DNA of 64,000 nt from Dichomitus squalens LYAD-421 SS1 (taxonomy: Eukaryota > Basidiomycota > Agaricomycetes > Polyporales > Polyporaceae). The notes beneath the pieces were generated by a model. It was not told the DNA's origin. It saw only the letters and a list, made by a program, of their open reading frames with translations, and did no database searches. The stretch spans positions 3,197,010 through 3,261,009 of the forward strand of contig NW_006766883.1 of assembly GCF_000275845.1 (NCBI RefSeq), given 5' to 3'. The position numbers and the translations under genes are program-made. This document shows, piece by piece, positions 47,226 to 59,680 of the stretch (position 1 is its first letter; each line of letters starts with the position of its first letter).

Positions 47226-48812
47226 TTAATCGGAATCATAACCCTTGGGGTTCTTCGTCTGCCAGTTCCACAGGTCGCGGCACATCGTCTTCAGGTCCTT
47301 CTCCGCCTTGAAGCCGAGCTGCTTCTCCGCGAGCGCGGGGTCCGCCGTCAGGTCGGGCACGTCCCCGCGGCGGCGGCCGACGATCTCGTACTTGAAGTCG
47401 AACCCGGTCTCGGCGCGCATCGCCTCGACGATCTGGAGCACGCTCAGGCCCTGCCCGCGGCCGAGGTTGTACGCTTTGTAGCGCGCGTCGGTCGGGCAGT
47501 CGTCGAACGCCGTCGACTCAGGCGCGAGCGCGTCCAGGGCGAGCAGGTGGCCCTTGGCCAGGTCGAGGACGTGCAGGTAGTCCCGCACGCAGGTGCCGTC
47601 GCTATGAGGCCCGCGTCAGCATCATGTCTGTGTAGAAGGGTATGGGAGAGAACGGATACGTACGGGGTGGGGTAGTCGTTACCAAAGACCTTCAGGTCGT
47701 TGGGTTGGCGACCGACGGCGATGGCGGCGAGAAGGGGGAAGAGATTTCCGGGACGGCCGATAGGTGCTTCACCGATGTCACCAGACGGATGCGCACCCGC
47801 GGGGCTATCAGACCACGTTTAGCACAGTCGAAATCAGAGTCCTATCCTAAGAAACACTTGCTTGAAGTAACGTAATGATAGACCGCGCCAGCGCTTTGGC
47901 TCAGCTGTCGCATGCCCATGTCAGAATCACCTGGCACAGCACGGAAAGCGTAAAAGTGTAACGACACGTACCGGCACACAGATCGGAGATGATGGTCTCA
48001 CACATGACCTTGGTCTTTCCGTAGGGCGAATGTGCCTCCAGGCGGGTCGTCTCGGGAATGGGGATAATGGGTGGGGTACCGTACACGGTCGCAGAGGACG
48101 AGTAGACTATGCGCGTGCAGTCGAACTCGCCCGCGACCTGGAGGAGGTAGACTGTCGCGGCGACGTTGTTCTCGTAGTACGTCAGCGGGATCTCTGTCGA
48201 CTCCCCGACGGCCTTGTATGCCTGCGTGACGTACCCTCACGCATGAACCTCCTTTATGCGACTAACTGAGTAGGGTGTGGCAGAGACGTACCGCGATGTG
48301 AACGACGCCCCAGATGCCGCCCTTGCCATACTTGGCAAACACGGCGCGGATCTGGTCGGGCTTGGTGAGGTCCGCGGTGTGTCCGTCGATCTCGGCGCTG
48401 TCCTTGTCTTGCTCGGACGCATCGGCAGGGAGAGCCTCGCGCGCGAGCTTGGCGACACGCTCAAGGGCCTTGGGGGACGAGTTGTGGTGGTTGTCGATCG
48501 AGATGACCTTGTATCTCCGCGTCTGCTGGAGAGCAAAGATGACATGCGAGCCTGTCCAGGGAAGTCCAGGGCACGATGCGATTGCAGATGAGCATATAGA
48601 ATGTAGGGGCAGGGTTGCGAAATAGAAGCATCGGCGGATAGTACGGAGATTCTCATGTCAGATACTAGGACGCGTGCTGACAGAACGTAAGAACGCGTGC
48701 GTACCGATGTATCCTGCACCTCCGGTGACTAGTACTCGCTACACGTCCAAAGTATTGGTCCCTCTTGCACGCGTATGACAGCTGGTCTACGACGCACCTT
48801 GAGCTCAGACAT
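47226..48812 (-). CDS. UDP-glucose 4-epimerase
   Basis: Interconverts UDP-glucose and UDP-galactose in the Leloir pathway and for wall glycan precursors; cytosolic. The start at 48812 (MSELK) splices into [12 protein letters not shown], the NAD-binding glycine motif. [42 protein letters not shown] and [20 protein letters not shown] follow. The catalytic Ser/Thr block is [12 protein letters not shown] and the active-site Tyr-x3-Lys is [11 protein letters not shown]. The C-terminal exon (47226 to about 47600) gives [36 protein letters not shown], the UDP-binding [15 protein letters not shown], and ends [14 protein letters not shown]. It is the epimerase alone, without the mutarotase half of yeast Gal10. 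About six introns, all phase-consistent where checked. Confidence 0.94.
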
Positions 48813-49333
48813 CTTGACTGAGATTTAGAGGGTGTTGAGGTAGAGGCTGCAGCAGGAAAGTCTGGAGCAACCTGCGGGGGAGTACGCGGTGCGAGTATTT
48901 ATCGATTTCACTGTCGCGCATGTCGCGAACTTGAACCCCACCAGAGCGCATATGGCCGATCGTTCGCGCGACGGAGATCGGTCCCGATCCCCGGTGGTCA
49001 CGGTCCGCTGCTAGAGCTCGCACCCCGACTGGCCTCCACCCGCAACATCGTCCCGACTCCAGATCGACGCTGCCTGTCTTAGGCCTAGATAACTGCGCGA
49101 GTGAACTGGGCTTAATCGTGCAGAATTTCACCCCGGTCCTCTCAAGCCGCAGAAGACGAGACCGTGCTCGCCCACACGACCCACCTCCATCGTCATCAAA
49201 ACAGACAACTACATCCGAATTCCAGTTTGGAGCATATGGTACACCAGGCGCACTGCGACCTCCGGGCCCTGGTTCGTCAGCAACGCTTTCCATTCGCGTA
49301 CATTCGTATAGGAAAACACGACCGCACAGCATC
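48813..49333. other. intergenic between head-to-tail minus-strand genes
   Basis: The 3' flank of THO1 and the promoter of the epimerase. No separate gene was recognised. Confidence 0.5.
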
Positions 49334-52019
49334 CTATCGTTCCTCCATCTTCACGTCCCCCTCTGCATCCCTCAGCGTCTGCGTCTGAGCGCTGTCTCGT
49401 GCTCCGTCCACAGCGGCGGCTTGTCCCTCCGCCTGAACAACTCCCGCTTTGCCACTGTTTGCCTCTTCCGCGGCTGGTGGTGCAGGACTGGCAGTCGCAG
49501 CGTTCGCAGCCTCGGCGGCGGCGGCCTTCTCTCTCTCCAACTTCGCGTTCTCGATTTCCTGCTGCAGCTGTATGATGTCCCCTGTGCCGATCTTCCCGAA
49601 GTGCTGCCAGTATTGATCTCGCGCCATTCGGAGCGCAAGCCATGCCCAACGTTGCTTGTTCTGTGCGACCATCGAACAGCATGATCAGTATGTGCTAGAA
49701 TGGCAACAGATAGAAAAGAAGGGTGTCGTCATGGGAAGCACACGTACCTCTTCGTACCTCGCCAGCTGCGCGTCAGGTGGGAGCACGATAGGAGTAGGAT
49801 CTGCAGGAGCTGGCGCAGGCGTGGCAGGCGCCGGTGTAGGAGTGGAAGGAGCGGCGGGTGGAAGAGGGTTTGGTGTCGACACACGCGCGGGTGATGCGGC
49901 CGCGCTTTCTGGCACTGGTGTAGAGCCAGGTTTTGCAGGCAATGAAGGGTGCAGGGGCACAGGCGCGCTGAGGGACGGATTCGGTTTTGGAGGCGAGAGC
50001 GAATCTTGTGATGCGGAGGTAGTTACTGTCGTGGCGGACGCGCTGTTCGGTACCACACTAGAAGCAGCGGGTGTCCCTGGTGCGGCCGCGCCGTCCTTGA
50101 CCGCGGCGGCCTTTGCGCGAGCGGCCGCAATGCGCTCGGCCTGCTTCGTGAGCTGCTTTTTCCGCATCTCGATGCGCGCATCCTCCTGCTTGATCTTCTT
50201 GACAAAGTCCTTGACCTCACCTGGTCTGCATGTCCGATGAGCGCGTCAGCGGGAGCATATACGAAGTAGAGGATATCCACGCACTGGAAAGGTTGCTGCA
50301 GATCCCACAGGTCCCTGTATCCCATCTCCCATATCTCCGTGAGCGGCGCGCTTCCATACCGATGGGGCCACGGCTCCGGGTCCGTCCTCATCTTCTTCCT
50401 CACGCCCTCCGTCGCCTCTTCGAGTCCGACCTTCCGCTTCACCCCGTCCACCTCAATCTCCTCCCGCCACGGCTCCCGGTCGAACGGCGTGCACAGCTCA
50501 TTCTTCCACTTCACCCAGTTCTTCTCGCGCTCCAGGATCACCTGCACCGTCTCGGAAAACGCGCGCCCATTCGGCGAGGTCTGGCGAAGCTCCTCCGTCG
50601 CGCGCGTGATCGTCTCCTGCACCCACTGCGCGTCGGCGGTGTCAAGCGTGAAGTCAATCTGGAGCGAGCGGTTGCGCGTGCTCGCCCACGTCGCCTTGGC
50701 TGTCTTGGTGAATGTGAGGAGGTGGTGGAGGAGAATGAGGAGCTGGAAGAGGAACTGTCGCCGGAAGTGCGTATCCGCGATCTCGAGGTCGAGCAGGTCC
50801 GGACTGGTGAGGTACTTGGCGAAATAGTACTCGCTCTTTGCGGCGCTCTCTGGCACGCCAGCGGCGCGTTTCCGCTTCAGGGGGCCAGACGGGCCAGTGG
50901 GTATGCCGTTTGACTTGTTGCCCATGAGCGCGCGGTCCTTCGCGGTGGCCTCCTTGATCACCGGCAGGACTTTGCTCACGGCCTCCTTGAATGCGGCGAA
51001 CGTTCCCGGCTCCGCAAATAACGGCGGACGGGAGAACGGGAGCTGAAGGCCCCAGAACGTATAATAGAAGTCTGCTGGCAGTCAGTACCCACCAACCACA
51101 GGTAATGGCGAAGGACGCAGGGAAACACACCCACCCTCCTTCTCCTTACGCCGCTTCTCTGCTGCGTTGGCCGCTTGCTCTTCTTTCGCCTTCTCATCCT
51201 CCACATCGACATCCATCTTATCCTTGTCCTTCTCACCCTCCCCATTCTCGCCCTCCTGCTTCTCTGTCGCGCTTGCTTTCTCGCGCTCCTGCCCCTTCGT
51301 ACCGGGCCCGTCCCATACCGGACCGTACTCTCCCCTCAGGTTCACTCCGCTCCGCTCGCCAAGCGGGAACACGCGACTGAGGAACGTGAGGATCCGTCCT
51401 GTAAAGATGGTGGTCGCCCCAGTGTTCGACAGCCGGCGGAGGAGATCATTGAGCGTGCGGAGGAGGACGAGAGCCTTGCCCTTTTGCGGGACCATGCCCT
51501 CCGTGAGACGCTCCGCGCGCGCCTCGATCCAGGAGAAGATGTGTGAGCATGAGGAGATTGTCTGGGCTTCAAGGAGGTCTTGGAGCACGGTGAAGGGGAA
51601 GACTTGGTCGCACGCATCTGAGGGGAACCTGCGCGTAAGTGGGCGAGGATGAACAAGGGGTAGAGGGGCGCGTGGACGGACCGTGCTCGGTAAACGTGAG
51701 GACCATGTCGAGCATGTCGTTCAGTTGGTCATAATATGTCGTCTTGGGGTCTTTGAGGGCCTTACCCTCTGTCGCCTGCACGCGCGCGCACGTTGAGGAC
51801 CTCGAGGTGACGTGCATGACTATATACGCGACTCACCGCTAAGTCGAAGACCGCGTTCCTCAATACAAATTCCCATTGGTTCTTCCAGCTCTCTGGGTTA
51901 GCTCCCGACTGCGCCTTGGAAAGCGTTTGCTCTACGAGCGAGTCGAGAGTTGCTTTGTCCAAAGGAGGAGGAGGCATGGAAGTGAGCAAGGCATTGAGGC
52001 TCTGCTGTATGGCTTGCAT
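49334..52019 (-). CDS. THO complex subunit 1 (Hpr1/THOC1-like)
   Basis: Core subunit of the THO/TREX complex that couples transcription to mRNA export in the nucleus. The start at 52019 ([20 protein letters not shown]) leads to [18 protein letters not shown], then [61 protein letters not shown], diagnostic for THOC1. An acidic/basic linker rich in Glu and Lys follows ([19 protein letters not shown]), then [54 protein letters not shown] and [14 protein letters not shown]. The tail has an Arg/Lys/Ala-rich helix, a Pro/Ala linker, and [21 protein letters not shown]. It ends with an acidic EGDVKMEER at 49334. Frames join through short introns. It is divergent from the first MFS gene. Confidence 0.93.
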
Positions 52020-52766
52020 CGTGTCGGTAGATGTGATAAGTTATGTGGACAGTGTCATCAAGCAAGTTGCACGGTCCTGAGCATGCGGCGCCACAGCTCC
52101 AGGTTGAGCCTACGTACAGTGGGACGTGACGGCGTGATCAATGGAGTCACATCAATGGACTTCTCGTGACACCGTCAACCGGTCACGGTGTACGCTGCCG
52201 CGTGCTTTATTGAGTATCACCACTTCAATCTCGAGCAATGGGTTTCATGACTACCACGATCCAAAATGCGCATGTCATCTGTGCGCTATTGTGTCCTCTT
52301 GTACGGCTGCGGAGGTTTTTTGCGTGCGAAGTTCGAATCGGATATCCGTTCTCGACAGGCTCCGACTTGGTCCACAAATCCCGAGTCTAGCACGGTCTAT
52401 ATTTGTGAGCCTTTGTGGCTTACTCTCCTGGAAGACGGCTTTCCGAGATATACTGACGCTGTCACTAGGTTGCTATCGTCTATCCGTTTCTTCTCAGGAT
52501 ACGTATTCATGCGAGAATCGAAATACGTTCAGGTGAATCCACTGAAATGGTTTGATCATTTGACTCTGCTGGCGGCTCCGCCGTGCTTCTTCGAACGCTG
52601 AAGGTCTCATGAGCTGCCAAGAGGAGAGCCTGGTGTACATTGAGATGGAGAGCGTACCGCAAACCTGGATGCTATTGGCTCCCTCGTGCCGTGTTATATA
52701 AGAGCAGCTGCAGCACGGTACGGCTCTAAGGAACCCACGGTGCCCAACTTGAGTTGTTCGCGTGCC
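52020..52766. promoter_or_regulatory. divergent region between THO1 and the first MFS gene
   Basis: Contains the TATA element of the MFS gene. A 111-codon frame at 52266-52601 has no recognisable motif and is probably chance. Confidence 0.5.
52695..52702 (+). promoter_or_regulatory. TATA box of the first MFS gene
   Basis: TATATAAG lies 65 bases before the start codon at 52767. The paralogous downstream gene has a TATATAG at nearly the same distance. Confidence 0.6.
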
Positions 52767-55221
52767 ATGACTTTCGGAATCCTTGGTGAGTGGCTACTCT
52801 AGTCAAACCATGCAATTGCTGACCTTCCCGACATGCAGACGATAACAAGCTTGAGAAAGTTCCCGGGACTGGGCTACTCTCCGACCAGGGGATCGTTCAC
52901 GGGCATGAAGTTGCAATCGACGAAGCGAAGGACTTGAAGCGCGGTGTCGGAAAGTACGCACACGTTGTGCTCATACCGCAGCCGTCTGATGATCCTCGCG
53001 ACCCGTACGTGATCATCTCGCTGAGAGGGGTCCCGCAGCTCTAGATCTGAGCTGAAATGTCGCAATTCTTAGTTTGAATTGGCCGACGTGGAAGAAAGAA
53101 GCGTGTTTCTGGACCCTGTGAGTGATGGCAAAACCAGTCCGTGCACTGAAAACCACGTCCTCTGACCAGTCGAGGGCAGGGCTTTCGCCGCAAGTCTAGA
53201 CGGCGCACTATCCCCTATGGTCGGCCCCGGCTACACCTTGCTAGCGAAGCAATTTGACGTCTCGGTCGATGATGTCACCTCGTCTTTCGGCTTCATCCTT
53301 CTTGGACTCGGAACGTTCATGTAAGGGTTAGGAGTGGTGTGTACTCGGTGCTGTTCTGATGATAGGATAGGCTCGTGCAGAATGCTTTGGCGGTCAAATT
53401 CGGCCATCGTATCGTCTACCTCCTCTCTCTTTCCTTGGTATGTGCATGGTCTTACCTGAAGCCTGCGTTGCTGAACTTCTGCATAGATGTTCATATCTTG
53501 CATTTGGTGCGCTTTGAGCCCGAATCTGGCCTCGATACGGGCTTCGCGCGTTTTCCAAGGCTTTGGTATGTCTGCCCTACAAACGTGAGTGTCTGATCTC
53601 AAGATCATACCCTGCTCGCCGACGCGGCGTTTCGCATTCTCAGCCTTGTTGCTTCGACTATTGAGCAAATCTACTGGTAAGGATGGATTCACATATTCTA
53701 TTTAGTCTGGCCTCTCAAATGTTTACTCTAGCGTCCATGAGCGAGGTTCGCGCTCGGTGATTTGGAGTTTTTCCATCATGGCAGGCATTACGCTGTGAGT
53801 CTATGACCGAATTGAGGAGACAGTTCCCGCTCAGCTCGCTTCCAGAGGACCCCTCATCTGCAGCTATGTGATCCAAAACATCTCTTGGGAGTTCGGCTTC
53901 TGGTTCGTCAGCATTCCGCTTGGGTTGAATACCCTTGCTGTCTTCTTTTTTGTTCCTGAGGTACGCCTTTGTCGTTCGTTTCGTATTTACGAAGTGATCA
54001 CATATGGTTCGTTTGTAGTCAACGTTCGATCGCAATACCGCTAAGCAATCGCGAGACGAGGATTCGGCCAGTTCGGAGAAGCCTTTCTCAGATGCAGAAA
54101 TAGAGAGCGTGGGCCGTTCCTCGGCCGCTCCGCCTCCGGTGCCGAGCTATATGTCTTCGCTAAAGATCTGGAGCGGAACCTATACGGATGAAAGTATATG
54201 GAGGTTATCTCTTAGGCCATTCCCGTTCCTCCTGTCACCGGTGGTATGGGTTTCCCCACCTTGGTTCCTGGAGGAAAGGCGTTGACAACACGTCGGCGAC
54301 CTTTGCATAGACATGGTTTCTTTTCCTGACACAGGGGCTGCAGACCGTGTGGCTGAGTGAGTAGTGGGATCGGAACGTGCGTATAGCTCTCTAACGAAGG
54401 CATAGGTCTCGTTCCCCTTTGTTCGTCGACTATCTTCACTTTGGAGTACAATTTCAACGCCACCCAAACTGTGGGTGTGGTCACATCTAACCTTGCTCTT
54501 CAACTTATCCCGACACGACCAGGGCCTGACGAACTTGGGCGGCTTGGTCGGCATCGTCCTCGCTATGGCCGTCACCGGTCCACTGAACGACTGGGGCATC
54601 GTTTGGCTGTCCAAGCGGAACCGCGGTGTTTACGAACCCGAGTTTCGTTTAGTGTTCATGTCAAGCATGCTCTGCGGCGTATTTGGCTACGTCGGATGGG
54701 CTGTTGGTAACGACCACCACATGCCTTGGATCGGAGCAGTTGCTTGTATAACGTGCGTAACATTGAACCTTATATCCGTCGGTAGTGCTGATTGTATGCG
54801 CTCTATAGGATGTTGAACTTCAGCATCGTCGTCTCCGGCTCGGCTTCGGTGACTTACCTCCTCGACACGCATCGTGCAAACGCGCTTCACGTCTTCGCAC
54901 TAAGCAACTTCGGGAAGAACATGGTTCTCTATGCTTCAACCTTCTTCGCGAACGGCATCATCCTCTCACGTGGCGTCAAGGTTTCCCTGCTGATACTTGG
55001 GGCGTGCCAGGCCGCTTGCTGGGCCGCGTCCGTCCCAATGTACATTTACGGGAAACGCGTCAGGTCGTTCGTGAGTAACTCAAACTTCATTGACAGGACA
55101 AGGAGATATCTGACGAAGACTTATATAAATTACCTTACAGATTGCCCGGCATCCTCAGTTGTTCCAAGGAGATCTTCCTGCATCCGATTTGGTGTCGAAG
55201 GAGACGTCGAAAGCGCCATAG
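52767..55221 (+). CDS. MFS transporter, upstream tandem copy
   Basis: Major facilitator transporter of the drug/polyamine H+ antiporter type (DHA1-like), about 12 helices; substrate unknown. It starts MTFGILDDNKLEKVPGTGLL. The cytosolic N terminus ends LNWPTWKKEACFWTL, just before helix 1 (FAASLDGALSP). Landmarks: GYTLLAKQFDVSVDDVTSSFG, VQNALAVKFGHRIVYLLS, the MFS signature segment RASRVFQGFGMSALQT, VHERGSRSVIWSFSIMAGI, a central loop, LPFLLSPV-like FPFLLSPV, EYNFNATQTGLTNLGGLVG, TGPLNDWGIVWLSKRNRGVY, and a final helix region TYLLDTHRANALHVFALSNF. It ends SDLVSKETSKAP at 55221. At least 14 introns. The apparent gap after FWTL closes with an intron ending ..GGGCAG at about 53175. No lesion was found. 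Its paralogue lies 470 bases downstream. Confidence 0.88.
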
Positions 55222-55691
55222 CCGCCCCTGACTGCGCAGCACAAGTATCTACCTGTCTCATTCGAGAGTTCATCGAAGTTAAGCCCTTGTACACCTGGGA
55301 CTCTGCGTTCCTGCACGATACACGCTCAAGTACGGCTTCCGCTGGTTGTATTCAAGTTCTGCTATCGTGGGTTTTCTTAGAAGACAGCGCGGCTCATGGG
55401 AGGCACGCTATGCCGATAACGTCGCATGTTTCCCCAGCATATCATTTCTGGGAGTGCTCCCATGATTACTTGCATGAGAGAAGCTTGCTTATTCCTACCT
55501 CGCCTCGGTGGCACAAGGGATCACTTGACGTCCCCAGTGCTTCTCGCGCCCCTATAGCTCCACGACCAATCAAGCCTTCAAACAAGGCTGGCCAACCAGT
55601 ACTGCTCAGTGCGACATTATATAGTATGGCCGTGGCCATTTGTGGCTGTTCCCTCCTGCCCGCGTTCATCGCGCTTGCTTAGCTGGGCGCC
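55222..55691. promoter_or_regulatory. spacer between the tandem MFS genes with a TATA box
   Basis: 470 bases between stop and start. TATATAG at 55618-55624 lies 68 bases before the second start codon. Confidence 0.55.
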
Positions 55692-58312
55692 ATGGTGTTC
55701 GGAATCCTTGGTATGTGCTGAATTGGCGGTCGAGTTCCTTAAAGAACATGACATGACTTGTTGCCGTATTTGTAGACGATCGCAGACTTGAAACTGTCCC
55801 GGGAACTGGGCTGCTATCGGACCGTAGAAATGTACACGGACACCAGGTTGCCATAGACAAGGCCGGGGAACTCAAGCACGGCACAGGTAGCTACTCGCAT
55901 ATCGTGCTGATCCCTCAGCCTTCAGATGATCCCCGTGATCCGTTCGTCGTTTGTCAAGTTCCCTCTGTCCGTCGTGCTAACGAATCGTTACGCGTCCCCT
56001 TTGACAGACTGAATTGGCCTAGGTGGAAGAAGGAAGCATGCTTTTGGACCTTGTTCGTGCTTCATCCTAACTTTGGTACTCGAACTTACGCATTTGCTAT
56101 TTCTATTGCCTGCGTTGGCAGAATATTTGCGACTAGCCTAGCAGGTGTGCTGTCGCCTGAAGCCAGTGCCGGATATACGCTGCTAGCGAAGCAGTTCAAC
56201 GTCTCCGTGGACGAGATCACTTCGTCTTTCGGCGCGCTCGTCCTAGGGCTGGGGATATTTATGTCAGTTCCTCTCGTGTCAATCCCTTTCTTGTTGCCGA
56301 CATGTACTGGTTACATAGGCTCGTGCAAAATACTCTTGCTGTCAAATACGGGCATCGAATTGTGTACCTTTTGTCCACTTTCTTGGTATGCAACCACAAT
56401 CCCAACCACAGCTGCTTGTGACTCACTCGCTCTAGATGTTTATATCTTGCGTTTGGAATGCTCTCAGCCCAAACCTAGCTTCTATCCGCGGCTCTCGGGT
56501 ATTCCAGGGGTTTGGGATGGCTGCTCCGCAATGGTAGGCATGCTATCTCGTAAAATCGGCGTCAATGGGTAAATTCATTGGTACCGTCTGTTAGTCTTGT
56601 GGCAACCACAATTGAGCAGATGTACTTGTAAGCATGTCACACATACCTGGTGAGCTCTGATCAGGTTCTCACAAAACGTTCCAGCGTACATGAACGTGGC
56701 TCTCGCTCGGTCATTTGGAACTTTGCGCTGATGGCAGGAATCACATTGTGAGGAATTTCACTTTGGCTGGGCTGTTGGCTAACTGCGGTTGCAGGGGGCC
56801 TCTCATATACGGTTATGTCATCCAGAACCTGTCATGGCAGCTTGGCTTCTGGTTTACCAGCATTGCTTGTGGGCTTTCCTTCATCGGTGTTTTCTTCTGC
56901 GTTCCCGAGGCAAGTTATTCATAATCGGCTTTCGCGAGACAGCCAGGATAACATACCCTAGACAACTTACCATCGGGGAGCAGTGACTACGGAGGTCGAG
57001 TCCCAGATCAAGGAGAATGCTAGTCGAAACAGCATAGAGAAGACGCTCCGGAAGTCAGAAAGTCCGGACGTGGAAAGCTTCGACCGCACTCCTCCATCTC
57101 CGAGTCCACCGACCTTCCTCTCCCAGCTAAAGGTGTATAATGGAAGGCTCTCTGAAGAGAGCGTCTGGAAGATCTTATTGTCGCCGTTGCCATTTGTCCT
57201 GTCGCCGGTGGTACGTGTGGTCGTCCGCCAATAAGTGCCTGACCTCATTTCGATACCATGGTGCCTTACAGACATGGTTCGTCTTCTTGACGTACTCGAT
57301 GCAAACAGTCTGGTTGAGTACGTGTTAATCATTCCACCGTGTCTTCCTGAGACGAGAAACTTTAATTGGCTACAGGTCTGGTACCGTTGTGCTCTTCGAC
57401 GATCTTCACAATTGAATATAACTTCGATGCAGCTCAAGTCGTGCGTCTTCCTTGCTTGACATCCGGATATGCCATTCACCGCCGTGTCCTATCGTTAGGG
57501 TCTAACCAACCTTGGTGGCATCGTCGGAATTGTGCTTGCCATGCTAGTCACTGGACCCCTCAACGACTGGGGCATCGTCTGGATATCCCAGAGGAATCGT
57601 GGGGTCTATGAACCGGAATACCGGCTCATGTTCATGATTGGAATGTTATTCGGGGTATTTGGCTACGTAGGCTGGGCAGTGGGAAACGACCAACACATGC
57701 CGTGGATCGGCGCAGTAGCATGCATCACGTAGGTCCCATCCTTCGTCCGTTCATCTCACCAGTGTCATAACACCGGTAGCTCCGGACACCGACCCTCCCC
57801 TCACGGCACTGTGCCAGCCTATCCATTTCTCGAAATCCCGTTAACACCGCATCTGACCTCCGCTTCGACCGGCAGAATGCTCAATTTCAGCATGGTCGTC
57901 TCCGGTTCGGCCGCAGTGACGTACCTGCTCGACACCCACCGCGCGAACGCGCTGCACATCCTCTCCATCACGAACTTCGCGAAGAACATGGTCCTCTACG
58001 GCTCCACGTTCTTCGCCAACGGCATCGTCATTTCCCGCGGAGTCAAGGTAGCGCTCCTCATCCTCGGCGCCTGCCAGGCGTTCTGCTGGCTCGCCTCGGT
58101 CCCGATGTATATATACGGGAAACGCGTCCGGTCCTTTGTGAGTGCGGTACCGACTTGGTCTCATCAAGCGACACCTTTGTTCTCCCCATGTTTCAAACGT
58201 CTCCGGAGCAATGAGCTGACTCCACGGACAGATCGCGCGCCATCCCCGCCTTTTCCGAGGAGACCTCCCGGCATCCGAATTCCCGGCTGGCGAGCATGCG
58301 GAGCGGCGCTAG
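55692..58312 (+). CDS. MFS transporter, downstream tandem copy
   Basis: Paralogue of the 52767 gene with the same intron pattern: MVFGILDDRRLETVPGTGLL, LNWPRWKKEACFWTLIFATS, LLAKQFNVSVDEITSSFGAL, GSRVFQGFGMAAPQ, HERGSRSVIWNFALMAGIT, GPLIYGYVIQNLSWQLGFWF, GLTNLGGIVGIVLAMLVTG, NDWGIVWISQRNRGVYEPEY, and the end GDLPASEFPAGEHAERR with stop at 58310-58312. One intron in the central loop (about 56911-56962) must start with GC (GCAAGT) after VPE and end ..CCCTAG to keep frame; plain GT use would fail. The central loop (VESQIKENASRNSIEKTLRK) is the most divergent part from the upstream copy, as expected for cytosolic loops. Substrate unknown; no lesion found. Confidence 0.87.
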
Positions 58313-59680
58313 ACGGAATACGACGGGGCTGCGCACTGCGTCCTGAACCATCCACACGTACTGCGTACTCAACGCCTGTAGTATGCTTCCCCATTCCAAG
58401 GTATATACGCGCACCGCAATTTGCCAGCATCGCCATCTATCAAGCTCAGAATGGAAGTCGTTGTATTCTCGCCGCCGGTGCTGACGAGCTTCAGGGTGTG
58501 TGCCTGTCAAACAAGTCCGCCACAGACGTACATGCGTCCATCCATCATGCACGATGCGCGATGGCGATGCGCACGAGCGCATCCCGCCGTGCTGGCTTCC
58601 GATTCTTGAGGTTCGATTTTCACAGTCAGATGATGAAGACAGAGGGATGACATCGTACGGGGGCTCAGCGAGCAGCGCATGCAGATCCGGACAGAAATGG
58701 CAGGTGTCTAGCGTCTGCGTCACGTATTAGCCGCACGCGCGGTATGAAGGTTTGAAGCATCGGGTAGAGAACCGAGTGGCATATTACAGCCACCCAGGAC
58801 AAACCATTCAGGAGAGACACAAGGAACGGGAGCACGAGAGAGCGCGTGAGATTATGAAAGCGACCGACGCCTAGAGCCCAAGTTTCCTATTGCGCGCGAT
58901 GGGAATGTGACACGCTATGCGAAGATGGGAAGAGAGAAAGGGAAGACGAGCGAGCGGGTTGAGAGTTTGCCATTACAGTAGGCCCTGGGAACGCAAGGTG
59001 TGTGGGAGTAGATTATACACAGCCAGCCGACGGCCGAAGAGCGGCACAACATTGATAGGAGAGATGGAAAGAGATACGACGATATATGGGGGGGATGACA
59101 GATTACAAGGAGAGCTAGAAGTTGGCATTGGAAAGATATCCGGGCTAACATTGAGAAGAAAGGGAACGAAGGTGTTATGTAAGCACTAGAACGATTGCAT
59201 GACATTGAGAGCGTCACAAGTGTAGACTATGCAAATAGATGGAGAGACACGACACGTAACGATAATCCGGACAATCGGAACGGGAGTGGTTCAGGCGCAG
59301 TCGAGGCTGCAGAGCCAGGTAGGGTCGCAACGTAGCGCTTGACTGACAGAGTGGTCGAACGTAGCGCGCAGATGACACGGATGCCGCAGCAGACTGCGAG
59401 GCGCGCGACTGGGGAGATCGCAGGAAGGGCAGGGGTGGATACTACGACAAAATTTAGAGTACAATTCCAGGTGTGCATGATGATGGGTCGTCTTCGCTGC
59501 GGTCCTGAACGATCAAAGTTAAGCGGACGCCGGCCACCGGAAAAAGCGGAGAAAACGAAGCCAGGCGGTGTTTGCGAGGCGATGGCGGTCGATGGAAGGC
59601 GGACGTACGTGATAGTATGATACATCCTGTGGGTCTCCGGATCCGACCCAAGATCGAAGAAGCACCGGCGCTCGCTCGTG
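58313..59680. other. intergenic between convergent genes
   Basis: About 1.37 kb between the MFS 3' end and the G-alpha 3' end. Purine-rich on the + strand (58800-59180) without coding motifs. Confidence 0.45.

Noticed and set aside
53110..53180. Apparent missing segment after FWTL in the first MFS gene
   Set aside because: An intron from GTGAGT to ..GAGGGCAG restores the frame as WTLAFAASLDG, and the paralogue splices at the same point, so no lesion is needed.
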